In this document: in pieces, positions 9,301 through 18,494 of the stretch
Layout: the number at the start of each line of letters is the position of its first letter
How positions within the stretch are numbered: the stretch's first letter is position 1
DNA from: Nostoc spongiaeforme FACHB-130
Lineage (GTDB): Bacteria; Cyanobacteriota; Cyanobacteriia; Cyanobacteriales; Nostocaceae
Assembly: GCF_014698475.1 (NCBI RefSeq)
Contig: NZ_JACJTB010000056.1
Span: 1 to 41,483 of the forward strand
Length of the DNA stretch: 41,483 bases
Direction of reading: 5' to 3'
Program-made: the position numbers and the translations under genes
The notes under the pieces: model-generated
The model's database searches: none
The model's input: the letters and a program-made list of their open reading frames with translations, nothing else
Told to the model about the DNA's origin: nothing

Positions 9301-12291
9301 TGTGACCGCATCTTCTAAGAATGCACACAACACCATCCCGTGAATGCCATATCCAGTTGTGGATGCCACAGTATTACCTGATTGCAGAGATAAACTCACC
9401 ATCATTGAACTTAACCAGGGTAATAAACCTGGCATTCCTTGGATGATGGGTGAAAACAGCATTCCCAAGACTTCGATTGCGGCTTCTGTGATGGGATCTG
9501 TCATTAATGGCAGATTGATCAAATCTGCAATGTTTCTGCCTGCAAGTTGAGTATTGAGGTTTTGTAGGATGTTACCAGTTAAGGCTGGATTAGGTGCTTG
9601 TGGCAGTTCAACCCCCAATTGTGCTAACGCTGTTCTGCCAACTGCGATCGCTTCCAACACATTACTTTGTAAAACTTGGGCGGCAATTTGAATTTCATAA
9701 ATTTTCACTTTATCTAAAATTGTGTGCGCCGATAGCAATACTATGGTTGCTATTTGTTCCATACTGGCAAAGTCACTATTTAAATAACTCGCTTCCGCCG
9801 CCGCAATATGAAGATGCAACGCCAATTCATACTGCTGAATCCAACAATTTTCTTGTAAGAGTTCCAATCCAGTTTGGAAATATATTCTAGCTGCGGAATA
9901 TGCTGTAGAATTTCTCGCTTTAGTTCCTGCTTTTAAGTTAAGTTGGGCTAATTTCTCCTGTGCTTTTGGTTCAGTAATTAACTGAATGCCTTTATTCAAA
10001 TGTCCGACAATATCAAAGATTTTTTCTTCTTGTTCGGTATCAGATAAATTTTGTTGGAGTAATTGTCCGATTTGCAGATGAGTTGCTTGTTTTCTCTCCG
10101 AGGGAATCAGCGAATAGGCGGCTTGCTGTACTCTGTCATGTAAAAATTTATATTTGGCTAATTTTTGAGTAGTATTACCTGGTTCTAGGGTTAAGCGATC
10201 GCCTTCAATTCCCTGATAAAATTTATAAACTTCACTAATCGGTAAAATTAGTCCTTCTTGCAAAGCTTTCCACAAATCAGCAGCAGTTTCTATCTCTGAC
10301 TGCTGAGAAATAATTGCTAAAGTTGCTAAATCAAAAGAGTTCCCAATACAAGCCGCTAATTGTAAGACATTTTGCGTAGATTGTGGCATTTTTTTTAATT
10401 GCCATGCCATAAACGCCACAACATCATCTGTAAGTGCCATTTGATTGACTTGGCTAATATCACATTGCCAACAACCCAAGGCAAAATCAAATTGAATGAG
10501 ATTTTCTTGATGTAATGATTTCAGAAACTGGGTGGCAAAAAATGGATTACCCTGAGTTTTTTGATAGATTAGTACAGAAAGATTCCAAGCCAGATTTTCG
10601 GGACATTTTAGGGTATCTGCGACTAATTGATTTAACTCAAGTTGATTTAGTGGTGCTAAAGTAATAGTATTAATTGGAGTTTGAGCTTTTTGAATTTCAT
10701 GCAAAGTCAACATTAATGGATCTGCTGGTTTGACTTCGTTATTTCGATACGCCCCAATTAGAAAAAGATAACCTATATCAGCCATTAAAAGTTGGATTAA
10801 GTTTAATGATGCTGAATCTGCCCATTGCAAATCATCTAAAAATATCACTAAGGGATGTTCTGCACTGGTAAATACTTGCGTAAACTTTTGAAATGCTAAA
10901 TTAAATCTATTTTGTGCTGCTGTGCCGGATAATTCTACAGCAGGTGGCTGTTTACCAATAATGATTTCTAATTCGGGAATAACTTCCATAATTACCCCGC
11001 CGTTTTCACCCACAGCCGCTAAAATTTTATTTTTCCATTGTTGAATTTGTGTGTCACTTTCAGTTAAGATTTGACCTATCAAGTCTCGGAATGCTTGGAC
11101 AAAAGCACCCAAGGGAATATTCCTTTGAAATTGGTCGTATTTACCTTTGATAAAATAACCACGTTGTCTGACAATTGGTTTATGAACTTCATTCACAACT
11201 GCTGTTTTACCAATTCCAGATAACCCAGCTACCAGCATCATTTCTGTTGTGCCTTGGCTGACTCGTTCAAATGCTTGTAATAGAGTATCTACTTCCGCCT
11301 TTCGACCATAAAGTTTATCAGGAATAATGAAGCGATCGCATATATCCCGTTGTCCAATTTCAAAATGTTCAATCGCACCCGTTTCTTGGAGTTGAGATAG
11401 GCATTTTTCTAAATCATATTTTATTCCCAAGGCACTTTGATATCTGTCTTCAGCATTTTTCGCCATCAATTTCATCACAATATCACATAAAACTTTTGGT
11501 ATTTCTTCCCTTCTACCTCCTCCATTTTGCTCACTAAGCGAAGTCGTTCGCGTTAGCGTCTCCCCAGGAGAAGTGAGTCTCCTGCCTTCCAGACTTGGCG
11601 GCATTTTCGCAATATGATAATGTACCAATTCCATCGCATCATTTGACTGAAAAGGTAATTCTCCTGTGAGTAATTCATAAAAAGTCACACCTAAGGAATA
11701 GAAATCAGTCCGGTAATCAATTGGGCGATTCATTCTTCCGGTTTGTTCTGGAGAAATATAAGCAAGTGTCCCTTCTAAGACGTTAGGATTAACAATCGCT
11801 GGTGTTTCTCGTGGTAATAAAGATGCAATACTAAAATCAATTAATTTAACTTGTTTGGTTACAGGATTAATTAAGATATTGCTGGGTTTAATATCTTTAT
11901 GAATAATCCGCTCGTGATATAAAATATCTAAGGTTATGCAAAGAGAAATGGCTATTTCTAAAAACTCCTCCAGAAATTCTTTCCTACTCTTAGCCTTCCA
12001 TTCTGGAAGAGAAATTCCACCAAAATCTTCCATAATAAAGGCATAACTATTTTTGTATGCTTCAAGGCTATAAGTTTGAATAATGAGAGGAGAGTTGAGA
12101 TTTTTCGCAATGCTGTACTGATTGCAAAAAGATAAAAGTTCACTAAAACTAGGATAAGAGTTTTTTAACAGTTTAATGACTACAGGTAAATTGTCAGTTT
12201 CTCGGACTGCTCGGTAAACTACAGTTCTAGAACCATCATAGATTTGTTCGCTGACTATATATCCGGGAATACTGACTGGAGTACTAATCAT
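6358..12291 (-). CDS. HstK-family Ser/Thr kinase / ATPase / sensor histidine kinase, copy 2
   Basis: This 1977-residue paralogue of the genes on both sides has the same architecture. The Ser/Thr kinase (about 10-300) has HKDIKPSN (H131/D133) and DFS at 152-154. The ATPase begins near 327 and has GLSGIGKT (K362) and VIFLDDLQWAD. A helical TPR-like middle follows, then GAF (about 1365-1525), PAS (about 1560-1680), HisKA with H1725, and HATPase ending in GTEFVIEIPA. Start ATG at 12291; the N-terminus MISTPVSIPGY aligns with copies 1 and 3. It lies on the strand opposite its siblings, so the array is inverted around it. Residues 239-261, inside the kinase C-lobe, are absent from both siblings and are encoded by a dispersed repeat (11509-11577) that keeps frame. 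All catalytic motifs remain, so the protein may still be active, but the insertion could alter kinase function. Confidence 0.92.
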   Translation of the reverse strand: MISTPVSIPGYIVSEQIYDGSRTVVYRAVRETDNLPVVIKLLKNSYPSFSELLSFCNQYSIAKNLNSPLIIQTYSLEAYKNSYAFIMEDFGGISLPEWKAKSRKEFLEEFLEIAISLCITLDILYHERIIHKDIKPSNILINPVTKQVKLIDFSIASLLPRETPAIVNPNVLEGTLAYISPEQTGRMNRPIDYRTDFYSLGVTFYELLTGELPFQSNDAMELVHYHIAKMPPSLEGRRLTSPGETLTRTTSLSEQNGGGRREEIPKVLCDIVMKLMAKNAEDRYQSALGIKYDLEKCLSQLQETGAIEHFEIGQRDICDRFIIPDKLYGRKAEVDTLLQAFERVSQGTTEMMLVAGLSGIGKTAVVNEVHKPIVRQRGYFIKGKYDQFQRNIPLGAFVQAFRDLIGQILTESDTQIQQWKNKILAAVGENGGVIMEVIPELEIIIGKQPPAVELSGTAAQNRFNLAFQKFTQVFTSAEHPLVIFLDDLQWADSASLNLIQLLMADIGYLFLIGAYRNNEVKPADPLMLTLHEIQKAQTPINTITLAPLNQLELNQLVADTLKCPENLAWNLSVLIYQKTQGNPFFATQFLKSLHQENLIQFDFALGCWQCDISQVNQMALTDDVVAFMAWQLKKMPQSTQNVLQLAACIGNSFDLATLAIISQQSEIETAADLWKALQEGLILPISEVYKFYQGIEGDRLTLEPGNTTQKLAKYKFLHDRVQQAAYSLIPSERKQATHLQIGQLLQQNLSDTEQEEKIFDIVGHLNKGIQLITEPKAQEKLAQLNLKAGTKARNSTAYSAARIYFQTGLELLQENCWIQQYELALHLHIAAAEASYLNSDFASMEQIATIVLLSAHTILDKVKIYEIQIAAQVLQSNVLEAIAVGRTALAQLGVELPQAPNPALTGNILQNLNTQLAGRNIADLINLPLMTDPITEAAIEVLGMLFSPIIQGMPGLLPWLSSMMVSLSLQSGNTVASTTGYGIHGMVLCAFLEDAVTGYAFGQLAINLLEKFQIQKHKSVVLSLFGCFIQHYQERLDATIPLLLTAYQTGIATGDFLHAGFALGGHSDGRFFTGEELHRFVPAMADYSLALAQVKQYSAQVYLNLGKQAAENLIEPVSQPDCLIGHTYNETLMLTKHQQDNDLIAIAQAYIYKLLLACYFANYTNARNYIDQAKPCLMAVSGSIFVPIFHFYAALTYLGLVPTQPEPEQAQLLAVAASHQTVLHQWAGYAPMNHLHKWYLVEAERHQVLGEKFAASECYDKAINLAKEHQFINEEALAQELAAKFYLQWDKQRIAEEYMIQAYYAYAHWGAKAKIAHLEKHYPQLLAPILKSTRAAITTNETILASGIFTSTSSPTSSSNISDTFDLQAILTAYQTLAGEMELGKLLSTLLTIVVKNSGADKCVLMLLRDERLFIKGLMTEGKPPVVLQRIPVEDSQEIPHKLIYKVKHSSQTVVLRDAAADYTLANDPYILRQQPKSILCSPILHQGKLLGILYLENNLATGAFTSDRVELLNLLCTQAAIYLENARLYEREQEKSHSLQISLAQLQQTEVSLAQEREFLNIIIDNITDGIVVCDANGNLTLFNKATCEFHGLPIASLPPEEWAEHFDLYQPDGQTPLSIHEIPLFRALQGEKIENIEMVIAPKNGTPRILLASGQAIFDAWGNKVGAVVVMRDINERKQAELALQQKSLDLQQALQDLQTAQLQIIQNEKMSALGNLVAGVAHEMNNPLGFISATLKQTKPNLDDLIEHLKLYQETLENPSEKIQDHADEIDLIYLLEDLPRTLDAMMIACDRLKNISTSLRTFSRADKDYKVQFNLHNGIDSTILILKHRLKSNEQRPAIEVITEYGDLPQIECFPGQLNQVFMNILANAVDALEEASTGRSFAEIKAHPNQIKITTLLLEKSVKISIADNGKGISEEVKQKIFDHLFTTKGVGKGTGLGLAIARQIVEETHGGKLTCHSVLGQGTEFVIEIPA
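11509..11577 (-). repeat. 69-bp dispersed repeat inserted in frame in kinase copy 2
   Basis: Copies 1 and 3 run directly through this point; copy 1 reads SLEGRR-EDIPKVL while copy 2 reads SLEGRR, 23 extra residues, then EEIPKVL. The extra DNA contains GGAGACGCTAACGCGAACG-like sequence, a core I recall as a highly iterated small repeat of Nostoc and Anabaena. The length is a multiple of three, so the frame is kept. The purine-rich GGCAGGAGA and GGTAGAAGG at the two edges may be a degenerate target duplication. Confidence 0.75.
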
Positions 12292-12416
12292 AACTGCGTT
12301 CAGGCTGGAGAATTTCTGACTTTAGTGTTCCCAAATTTACTTAGGGGACTTCAAAAAGCAAAAAAGTTGATCTGAACTGTGTTGAATAATACGCATATAT
12401 TTCGGAACTCATTAGT

Positions 12417-12617
12417 ATGCTCAGTCTTTCAAACTACAAATTCAGTGAAGAATTATACAATGGCTCCAGAAATATAGTTTATCGAGGATATCGAGAGACT
12501 GACTTATTAAGATGTGCCATCGCGCGTCAAATTGTCGCATAAACCCACGGCGAAACCTGAAGTTGTCACTCAACTCTAGACTCAGGGACAGAATTTATCA
12601 TTCAAGTGCCGTTGTAA
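12417..12617 (+). pseudogene. Deletion scar of a fourth HstK gene (N-terminus fused to C-terminus)
   Basis: From ATG 12417 the frame reads MLSLSNYKFSEELYNGSRNI and continues VYRGYRETDLL, matching residues ~1-33 of copy 3 (EELYNGSRTLVYRGYREADSL). Near 12511-12515 it jumps, in the same frame, to AIARQIVA, stop, THGET, stop, SCHSTLDSGTEFIIQVPL and a final TAA at 12615-12617. That is the last ~33 codons of the HATPase domain; copy 2 ends AIARQIVEETHGGKLTCHSV and on through GTEFVIEIPA. About 1860 codons (~5.6 kb) are missing. The tail then gained nonsense codons at 12540 and at the TGA of THGET-stop. A HIP1 site at the join has become GCCATCGC. A 41-codon fusion peptide (12417-12542) could still be translated, but nothing suggests function. 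Confidence 0.9.
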
Positions 12618-12701
12618 ATTTTTGCTCATATTTATCATAAATTTAACGTGGCTGAGAAAAATTGGGAAAAATAAAGCTGTGAGTCATCAGGATTTGGCAG
12701 T

Positions 12702-15700
12702 ATGGTTAAAACAATGGTCAGCATACCTGGATATCAGGTTACAGAAGAACTCTATAACGGTTCCAGAACCTTGGTGTATCGAGGATATCGAGAGGCTGAC
12801 TCATTAAAAGTGGTTATCAAACTGCTGAAAAACCCTTACCCTAGTTTTGAGGAACTGGTACAATTTCGCAATCAATACACCGTCACCAAAAATCTCAATT
12901 CGCCATTAATTATCCAAACCCATAGCCTGGAACCTTACCAAAATGGCTATGTCTTGGTAATGGAAGACTATGGGGGTATTTCCCTGAAAGAATGGGGAAT
13001 CAAGCGTTGGGAGTCGGGAATGGGGGAAACTTCCCAATCCTTACAGGAATTTTTAGAAATTGCGATCGCTTTATGCAATGCCTTGGAAATACTATACCGC
13101 GAGCGCATCATTCATAAAGATATTAAGCCCAGCAACATCTTAATTAATCCTGAAAGCATACAAATTAAATTAATCGACTTTAGTATTGCATCATTACTCC
13201 CACGAGAAACCCAAACTCTCGTTAATCCTAATGTTTTAGAAGGGACACTTGCTTACATTTCTCCAGAACAAACCGGAAGAATGAATCGGGGTATTAATTA
13301 CCGCACTGATTTCTATTCCTTAGGTGTGACTTTTTACGAATTACTCACAGGAAAATTACCATTTCAATCAAATGATGCGATGGACTGGGTACATTGTCAC
13401 ATTGCCAAACAACCCCTACAAACCAATCAAATTAACCCGAAAATTCCGCCTGTACTGGCTGAGATGGTCAGTAAATTGATGGCGAAAAATGCTGAAGATA
13501 GATATCAAAGTGCCTTGGGATTGAAATTTGATTTAGAAAAATGCTTGCGTCAATTAAAAGAAACTGCCATTATCGAGAGTTTCCCCATTGCCCAAAGGGA
13601 TGTGTGCGATCGCTTCCTCATCCCTGATAAAATCTATGGTAGAGAAGCTGAAGTAAATACTCTCTTAGAAGCATTTGCAAGAGTTAGCCAAGGTGCAACT
13701 GAAATCATGTTGGTTTCCGGCTTTTCGGGAATTGGGAAAACAGCCGTTGTCAATGAAGTTCATAAACCGATTGTTAAACAAAATAGTTATTTTATTAAAG
13801 GCAAATTTGACCAGTTTAATCGCAATATTCCTTTTAGTGCTTTTGTCCAAGCATTCCGGGATTTAATCGGGCAATTGGTGACGGAAAGTGATGCCCAAAT
13901 TCAGCAATGGCAAAGTAAAATATTAGAGGCTATTGGCGAAAATGGACAGGTAATTATTGATGTCATTCCAGAATTGGAACGGATTATTGGTAAGCAACCA
14001 GCAATACCAGAATTATCAGGAACAACAGCCGAAAATAGGTTTTATTTAATCTGGCAAAAATTCACTAAAGTCTTTACCAGTGACGAACATCCATTAGTAT
14101 TATTTTTAGATGATTTGCAATGGTCAGATTCGGCATCATTAAAATTGATGCAGCTATTAATGACCGATACAACACATCTGTTATTAATTGGGGCTTATCG
14201 GGATCATGAAGTCAGTCCCATACATCCATTGATGTTAACTTTAGGTGAAATTGAAAAAAAACAAACAACAATTCATCAGCTGCATTTATTACCACTCAGT
14301 CAAGGGCAAGTTAATCAATTAGTGGCTGATACACTTAGGTGTCCAGAAAATTTAGCATGGCCGCTTTCACAACTGATCTTGCAAAAAACCCACGGTAATC
14401 CCTTTTTTACTGCACAGTTTCTCAAAGCACTACATCTAGATAAACTGATTCAATTTAACTTTGACTTGGGATGTTGGGAATGCGACATCACAAAAGTCAG
14501 TCAACAAGCAGCAACAAATGATGTTGTCACCTTCATGACATTTCAGTTACAAAGATTGCCATTAGCAACGCAATATGTATTACAATTAGCCGCTTATATT
14601 GGAAATCAATTTGATTTGACAACTTTAGCCATTGTCGCAGAAACATCAGAAATTGAAGTAGCGGCGGATTTATGGAAAGCTTTACAGGAAGGTTTAATTT
14701 TACCGACTAATAATATTTATAAATTTTATCAAAGAGATGTTAATGATGAATTAATCATCAACGATGAAAATCATCAAATATCAGTTCAATATCGATTTTT
14801 ACACGATCGCATCCAACAAGCGGCTTATTCCTTAATTCCTCTAGAACAAAAACAAAAAACCCATTATCGCATCGGCAAACTACTTTTACAAAAAATTTCT
14901 CCTGCCGCCAGAGAAGAGCGGATTTTTGAACTGGTAAATCAATTAAATCATGGTATTGATTTAATTACCCAAGCAACAGAACAAGAGGAACTCGTCAAAC
15001 TCAACTTGATGGTTTGTCATAAAGCTAAAGCCGCCACTGCTTATCAAGCTGCGCGAGAATACGCCACAGTAGGATTATCATTATTAACTGCCCAAGCTTG
15101 GCAACAGCAATATGAAATCACTCTTGCTTTCCATGAATTAGCGGCAGAATTGGCTATGTTGTGCGGTGATTTTGCGGCGATGGAACAGTTCGTGAATCAA
15201 GTGATTCAGCAAGCTAAATCCTTACCAGAAAAGATACAGGTTTACCGGATTAAAATTCAGTCTCTTGTTTCCCAGAATAAATTTAGTGAAGCTATTGCGA
15301 TCGCTCAAACAATTTTGCAACAACTGGGCGTAACCTTAAAAGATACGCCCACACCAGCCGATATTCAACAAGAAATCCAAGAAATTAAGCAACTAATTGG
15401 CAAGAGAAAAATTGCAGATTTAGTTCATCTCCCATTGATGACAGATGCCACAAAATTGGCAATTGTACAAATTGCTGGTAGCATCATGCCCGTAGCTTAT
15501 CTTTCTGCTTCTCCTTTGTTTCCGTTACTGATTTCTTTATCTGTGAAAATATCCATTCAGTCTGGCAACACACCCGCTACAAGTTATATTTATTGCTCTT
15601 ATAGTGTGCTGCTGTGTAATTTTTTGCAAGATATTGATACAGCCACAGAGTTTGGACAATTAGCACTCCAACTAATCACCAAATTAGATGGGAAAGCAGC

Positions 15701-18488
15701 TAAACCTCAAGTATGTCTCCTCCTAGGGTTGTACATTCGCCAACGCAAATCTCACATCCAAGAAAGTCTACCACTGTTGCAAGAAGGCTATAGCATGGCG
15801 CTAGAAGTCGGCGAATTAGAATTTGCTGGACACAACGCCCACAATTTTTGCTTTTACGCTTTTTGCTGCGGTCAGTCTTTAATGACTTTAGAACAAGAGA
15901 CTCGCGCTTACTGCAAGGGGTTGATGCAGCTTAACCAATTAACCACCGCCAATTATTGCCGCATTTATTGGCAAGCAATTTTAAATTTACTGGGTTTCAC
16001 AGAGAATCCGACAATTTTATCTGGAGAAGCCTTACAAGAAGATGAATTTATTTACCGCCTGCGGTCTGGGAATGATAGTTACGGATTATATATTTTCTCT
16101 TTATATAAGCTAATGCTTTGTTTCTGGTTTGCAGACATAGAATCAGCCGAAAATTATGCAATGGAAGTCAAACGCTATTTCATGGCTGGTTTAGGATTAG
16201 TCAGTGAACCAGTTTTTTATTTTTATGATTCTCTCCTGGCTTTGGCACAGCTAGATGAAACATCAGCCCCTTTAGAACGTGTAGCCGAAAATCAAACCAA
16301 ACTTCAAAACTGGGCGCATTATGCACCAATGAATCATCAGCATAAAGTTGATTTAATCGCAGCAGAAAAATATCGGGTATTAGGCAACTTCTACGAAGCT
16401 GGAGATTTTTACGATCGCGCTATTTCAGGAGCTAAAGCTAACGGCTACATCCAAGAAGAAGCTTTAGCTAACGAACTCGCAGCTAAATTTTACCTCAACT
16501 GGGGTAAAGAGAAAGTTGCCGCAGGTTATATGCAAGAAGCATACTACTGTTACGCTCGCTGGGGTGCGAAAGCCAAAGTCACCGACTTAGAAAAACACTA
16601 TCCCCAACTGTTGCATTTAATTTTGCAACAACAAAAATATGACTTCAGCTTCTTAGAGACTATTGCTTCCCATAACGTTACTTTATCGACTCGTACTTCT
16701 AGTAGTAATAGCACTAGTTATTCCAAAATTCTGGATCTGACTTCTGTAATCAAAGCGGCACAAGCAATTTCCAGCTCTTTAGAATTAAATGAACTAATTA
16801 CTAATTTACTACAGATTATTCTGGAAAACTCTGGGGCAAAAAAAGCTATATTGTTACTTCCTCAAAATCATATTTGGCAAGTACAAGCCCTTACTGTGAT
16901 TGAGAATGGAAAATTACACACTATTCTGGAACCACAATTACTCGAAATTTGCCCAGATATTCCCAGAAGAATTATCTATTATGTTAAGAATACCCAAGAA
17001 ACACTGGTGATTGAAAATTGCCAAACAGATATTCCAGGGGTAATTGGTGAATATATGCTGCAACATCAACCCCAGAGTGTATTGTGTACACCGATATTGA
17101 ATCAAAGGAATTTAGTCGGTTTGCTTTATTTAGAAAATAAATTAACTGCTGGGGTATTTACTCAAGAACGTGTACAAGTTATTAAACTCCTGGCTTCCCA
17201 AGCAGCAATATCTCTAGAAAATGCCCAACTGTTCCAAAAAGTACAGCAAGGACTCCAAGATTCTTTACTCAAACAATTTTCAATTGATCGGGCTTCTATT
17301 GGAATCTGGTGGGTTGAAGAAGATGCCAGTATTTTTTATGTAAATGATGCAGCTTGTCAAGAATTGGGCTATCAGCGAGAAGAGATTATTGGGAAAAACA
17401 TTTTTGATTTTGATGCTGGTTTCCCGCAAGAATTATGGGCAGAACATTGGCAATCATTATCTCAGAAAGGTTTTTGTGTATTTGAATCTTATCATCGGCA
17501 TAAAAATGGCCAGATTTTTCCTGTGGAAGTTACTGTTAACTATGTAGAATTTCATGGTAAAGCATATAACTTTGCCTTTAGTAGAAATATTAGCGAACGC
17601 AAACAAGCCGAAGCTGCTGTCAAGCAAAAGTCCGCAGAACTAGAAGCAGTATTGCAGAATTTACAACAAGCCCAATTACAAATGGTGCAAAGCGAAAAAA
17701 TGTCAGCATTGGGTAATTTAGTTGCTGGTGTTGCCCATGAAATGAATAATCCTTTGGGCTTTATTGCTGCTAGTTTAAAACAAACTCAACCAACAATTGC
17801 GGAGATTTTTGAACATTTGCGACTTTATCAAGCAAGTTTACCCCATCCCAGTGAGGAAATCCAAGAACATGCTGAAGAAATTGATTTGGATTACAGTTTA
17901 GAAGATTTACCCAAGGTAATTGATGCGATGATTTTAGCTTGCGATCGCCTGAAAAATATCAGCACTAGTCTTCGCACTTTCTCCCGTGCTGACCAAGATT
18001 ATAAAGTCAGTTTTAATATTCATGAAGGTATTGATAGCACAATCTTAATTCTGCGACATCGCCTCAAAGCTAACGAAAAATGCCCCGCCATAGAAGTTAT
18101 TACAAATTATGGCAACATACCTGCAATTGAATGTTTCCCTGGGCAATTAAATCAGGTATTTATGAATATTTTGGCAAACGCTATTGACGCTTTAGAAGAA
18201 GTAAAAATTGGCAAGAACCAAGTAATTAAACATCAAATCACAATTCAAACATCTTTAATAAATCAATATGTCGAAATCAAAATTGCTGATAACGGCATTG
18301 GGATGGATGCAGAAGTCAAGCAAAAAATATTTGACAACTTATTTACTACTAAAGGTGTAGGTAAAGGAACAGGTTTAGGACTTGCGATCGCTCGTCAAAT
18401 TATTGTCGAAAAACATGGCGGTTCCATTGAATGTAATTCCTCACCAGGACAAGGTACAGAATTTGTCATTTTACTTCCGATTAACTAA
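12702..18488 (+). CDS. HstK-family Ser/Thr kinase / ATPase / sensor histidine kinase, copy 3
   Basis: This 1928-residue protein is the third intact paralogue. The Ser/Thr kinase (about 8-280) has HKDIKPSN (H138/D140) and DFS at 159-161. The ATPase starts near 311, with GFSGIGKT (K346) and LFLDDLQWSD. Next come a helical TPR-like region, GAF (about 1344-1513), PAS (about 1523-1640, IGIWWVEEDASIFYVNDAAC), HisKA with H1679, and HATPase with DNGIGM and GKGTGLGLA. ATG 12702 is supported by alignment with the siblings; the N-terminus is MVKTMVSIPGYQ. The scar of a fourth copy lies just upstream on the same strand. Its stop is 6 nt before the next histidine kinase, suggesting co-transcription and possibly phosphotransfer to a shared response regulator. 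An 87-bp block around the H-box differs from copy 1 at only four bases. Confidence 0.93.
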   Translation: MVKTMVSIPGYQVTEELYNGSRTLVYRGYREADSLKVVIKLLKNPYPSFEELVQFRNQYTVTKNLNSPLIIQTHSLEPYQNGYVLVMEDYGGISLKEWGIKRWESGMGETSQSLQEFLEIAIALCNALEILYRERIIHKDIKPSNILINPESIQIKLIDFSIASLLPRETQTLVNPNVLEGTLAYISPEQTGRMNRGINYRTDFYSLGVTFYELLTGKLPFQSNDAMDWVHCHIAKQPLQTNQINPKIPPVLAEMVSKLMAKNAEDRYQSALGLKFDLEKCLRQLKETAIIESFPIAQRDVCDRFLIPDKIYGREAEVNTLLEAFARVSQGATEIMLVSGFSGIGKTAVVNEVHKPIVKQNSYFIKGKFDQFNRNIPFSAFVQAFRDLIGQLVTESDAQIQQWQSKILEAIGENGQVIIDVIPELERIIGKQPAIPELSGTTAENRFYLIWQKFTKVFTSDEHPLVLFLDDLQWSDSASLKLMQLLMTDTTHLLLIGAYRDHEVSPIHPLMLTLGEIEKKQTTIHQLHLLPLSQGQVNQLVADTLRCPENLAWPLSQLILQKTHGNPFFTAQFLKALHLDKLIQFNFDLGCWECDITKVSQQAATNDVVTFMTFQLQRLPLATQYVLQLAAYIGNQFDLTTLAIVAETSEIEVAADLWKALQEGLILPTNNIYKFYQRDVNDELIINDENHQISVQYRFLHDRIQQAAYSLIPLEQKQKTHYRIGKLLLQKISPAAREERIFELVNQLNHGIDLITQATEQEELVKLNLMVCHKAKAATAYQAAREYATVGLSLLTAQAWQQQYEITLAFHELAAELAMLCGDFAAMEQFVNQVIQQAKSLPEKIQVYRIKIQSLVSQNKFSEAIAIAQTILQQLGVTLKDTPTPADIQQEIQEIKQLIGKRKIADLVHLPLMTDATKLAIVQIAGSIMPVAYLSASPLFPLLISLSVKISIQSGNTPATSYIYCSYSVLLCNFLQDIDTATEFGQLALQLITKLDGKAAKPQVCLLLGLYIRQRKSHIQESLPLLQEGYSMALEVGELEFAGHNAHNFCFYAFCCGQSLMTLEQETRAYCKGLMQLNQLTTANYCRIYWQAILNLLGFTENPTILSGEALQEDEFIYRLRSGNDSYGLYIFSLYKLMLCFWFADIESAENYAMEVKRYFMAGLGLVSEPVFYFYDSLLALAQLDETSAPLERVAENQTKLQNWAHYAPMNHQHKVDLIAAEKYRVLGNFYEAGDFYDRAISGAKANGYIQEEALANELAAKFYLNWGKEKVAAGYMQEAYYCYARWGAKAKVTDLEKHYPQLLHLILQQQKYDFSFLETIASHNVTLSTRTSSSNSTSYSKILDLTSVIKAAQAISSSLELNELITNLLQIILENSGAKKAILLLPQNHIWQVQALTVIENGKLHTILEPQLLEICPDIPRRIIYYVKNTQETLVIENCQTDIPGVIGEYMLQHQPQSVLCTPILNQRNLVGLLYLENKLTAGVFTQERVQVIKLLASQAAISLENAQLFQKVQQGLQDSLLKQFSIDRASIGIWWVEEDASIFYVNDAACQELGYQREEIIGKNIFDFDAGFPQELWAEHWQSLSQKGFCVFESYHRHKNGQIFPVEVTVNYVEFHGKAYNFAFSRNISERKQAEAAVKQKSAELEAVLQNLQQAQLQMVQSEKMSALGNLVAGVAHEMNNPLGFIAASLKQTQPTIAEIFEHLRLYQASLPHPSEEIQEHAEEIDLDYSLEDLPKVIDAMILACDRLKNISTSLRTFSRADQDYKVSFNIHEGIDSTILILRHRLKANEKCPAIEVITNYGNIPAIECFPGQLNQVFMNILANAIDALEEVKIGKNQVIKHQITIQTSLINQYVEIKIADNGIGMDAEVKQKIFDNLFTTKGVGKGTGLGLAIARQIIVEKHGGSIECNSSPGQGTEFVILLPIN

Positions 18489-18494
18489 TAAATT

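Noticed and set aside
12622-12807. 61-codon frame overlapping the start of HstK copy 3
   Set aside because: A different frame of a well-supported gene, with no features of its own.
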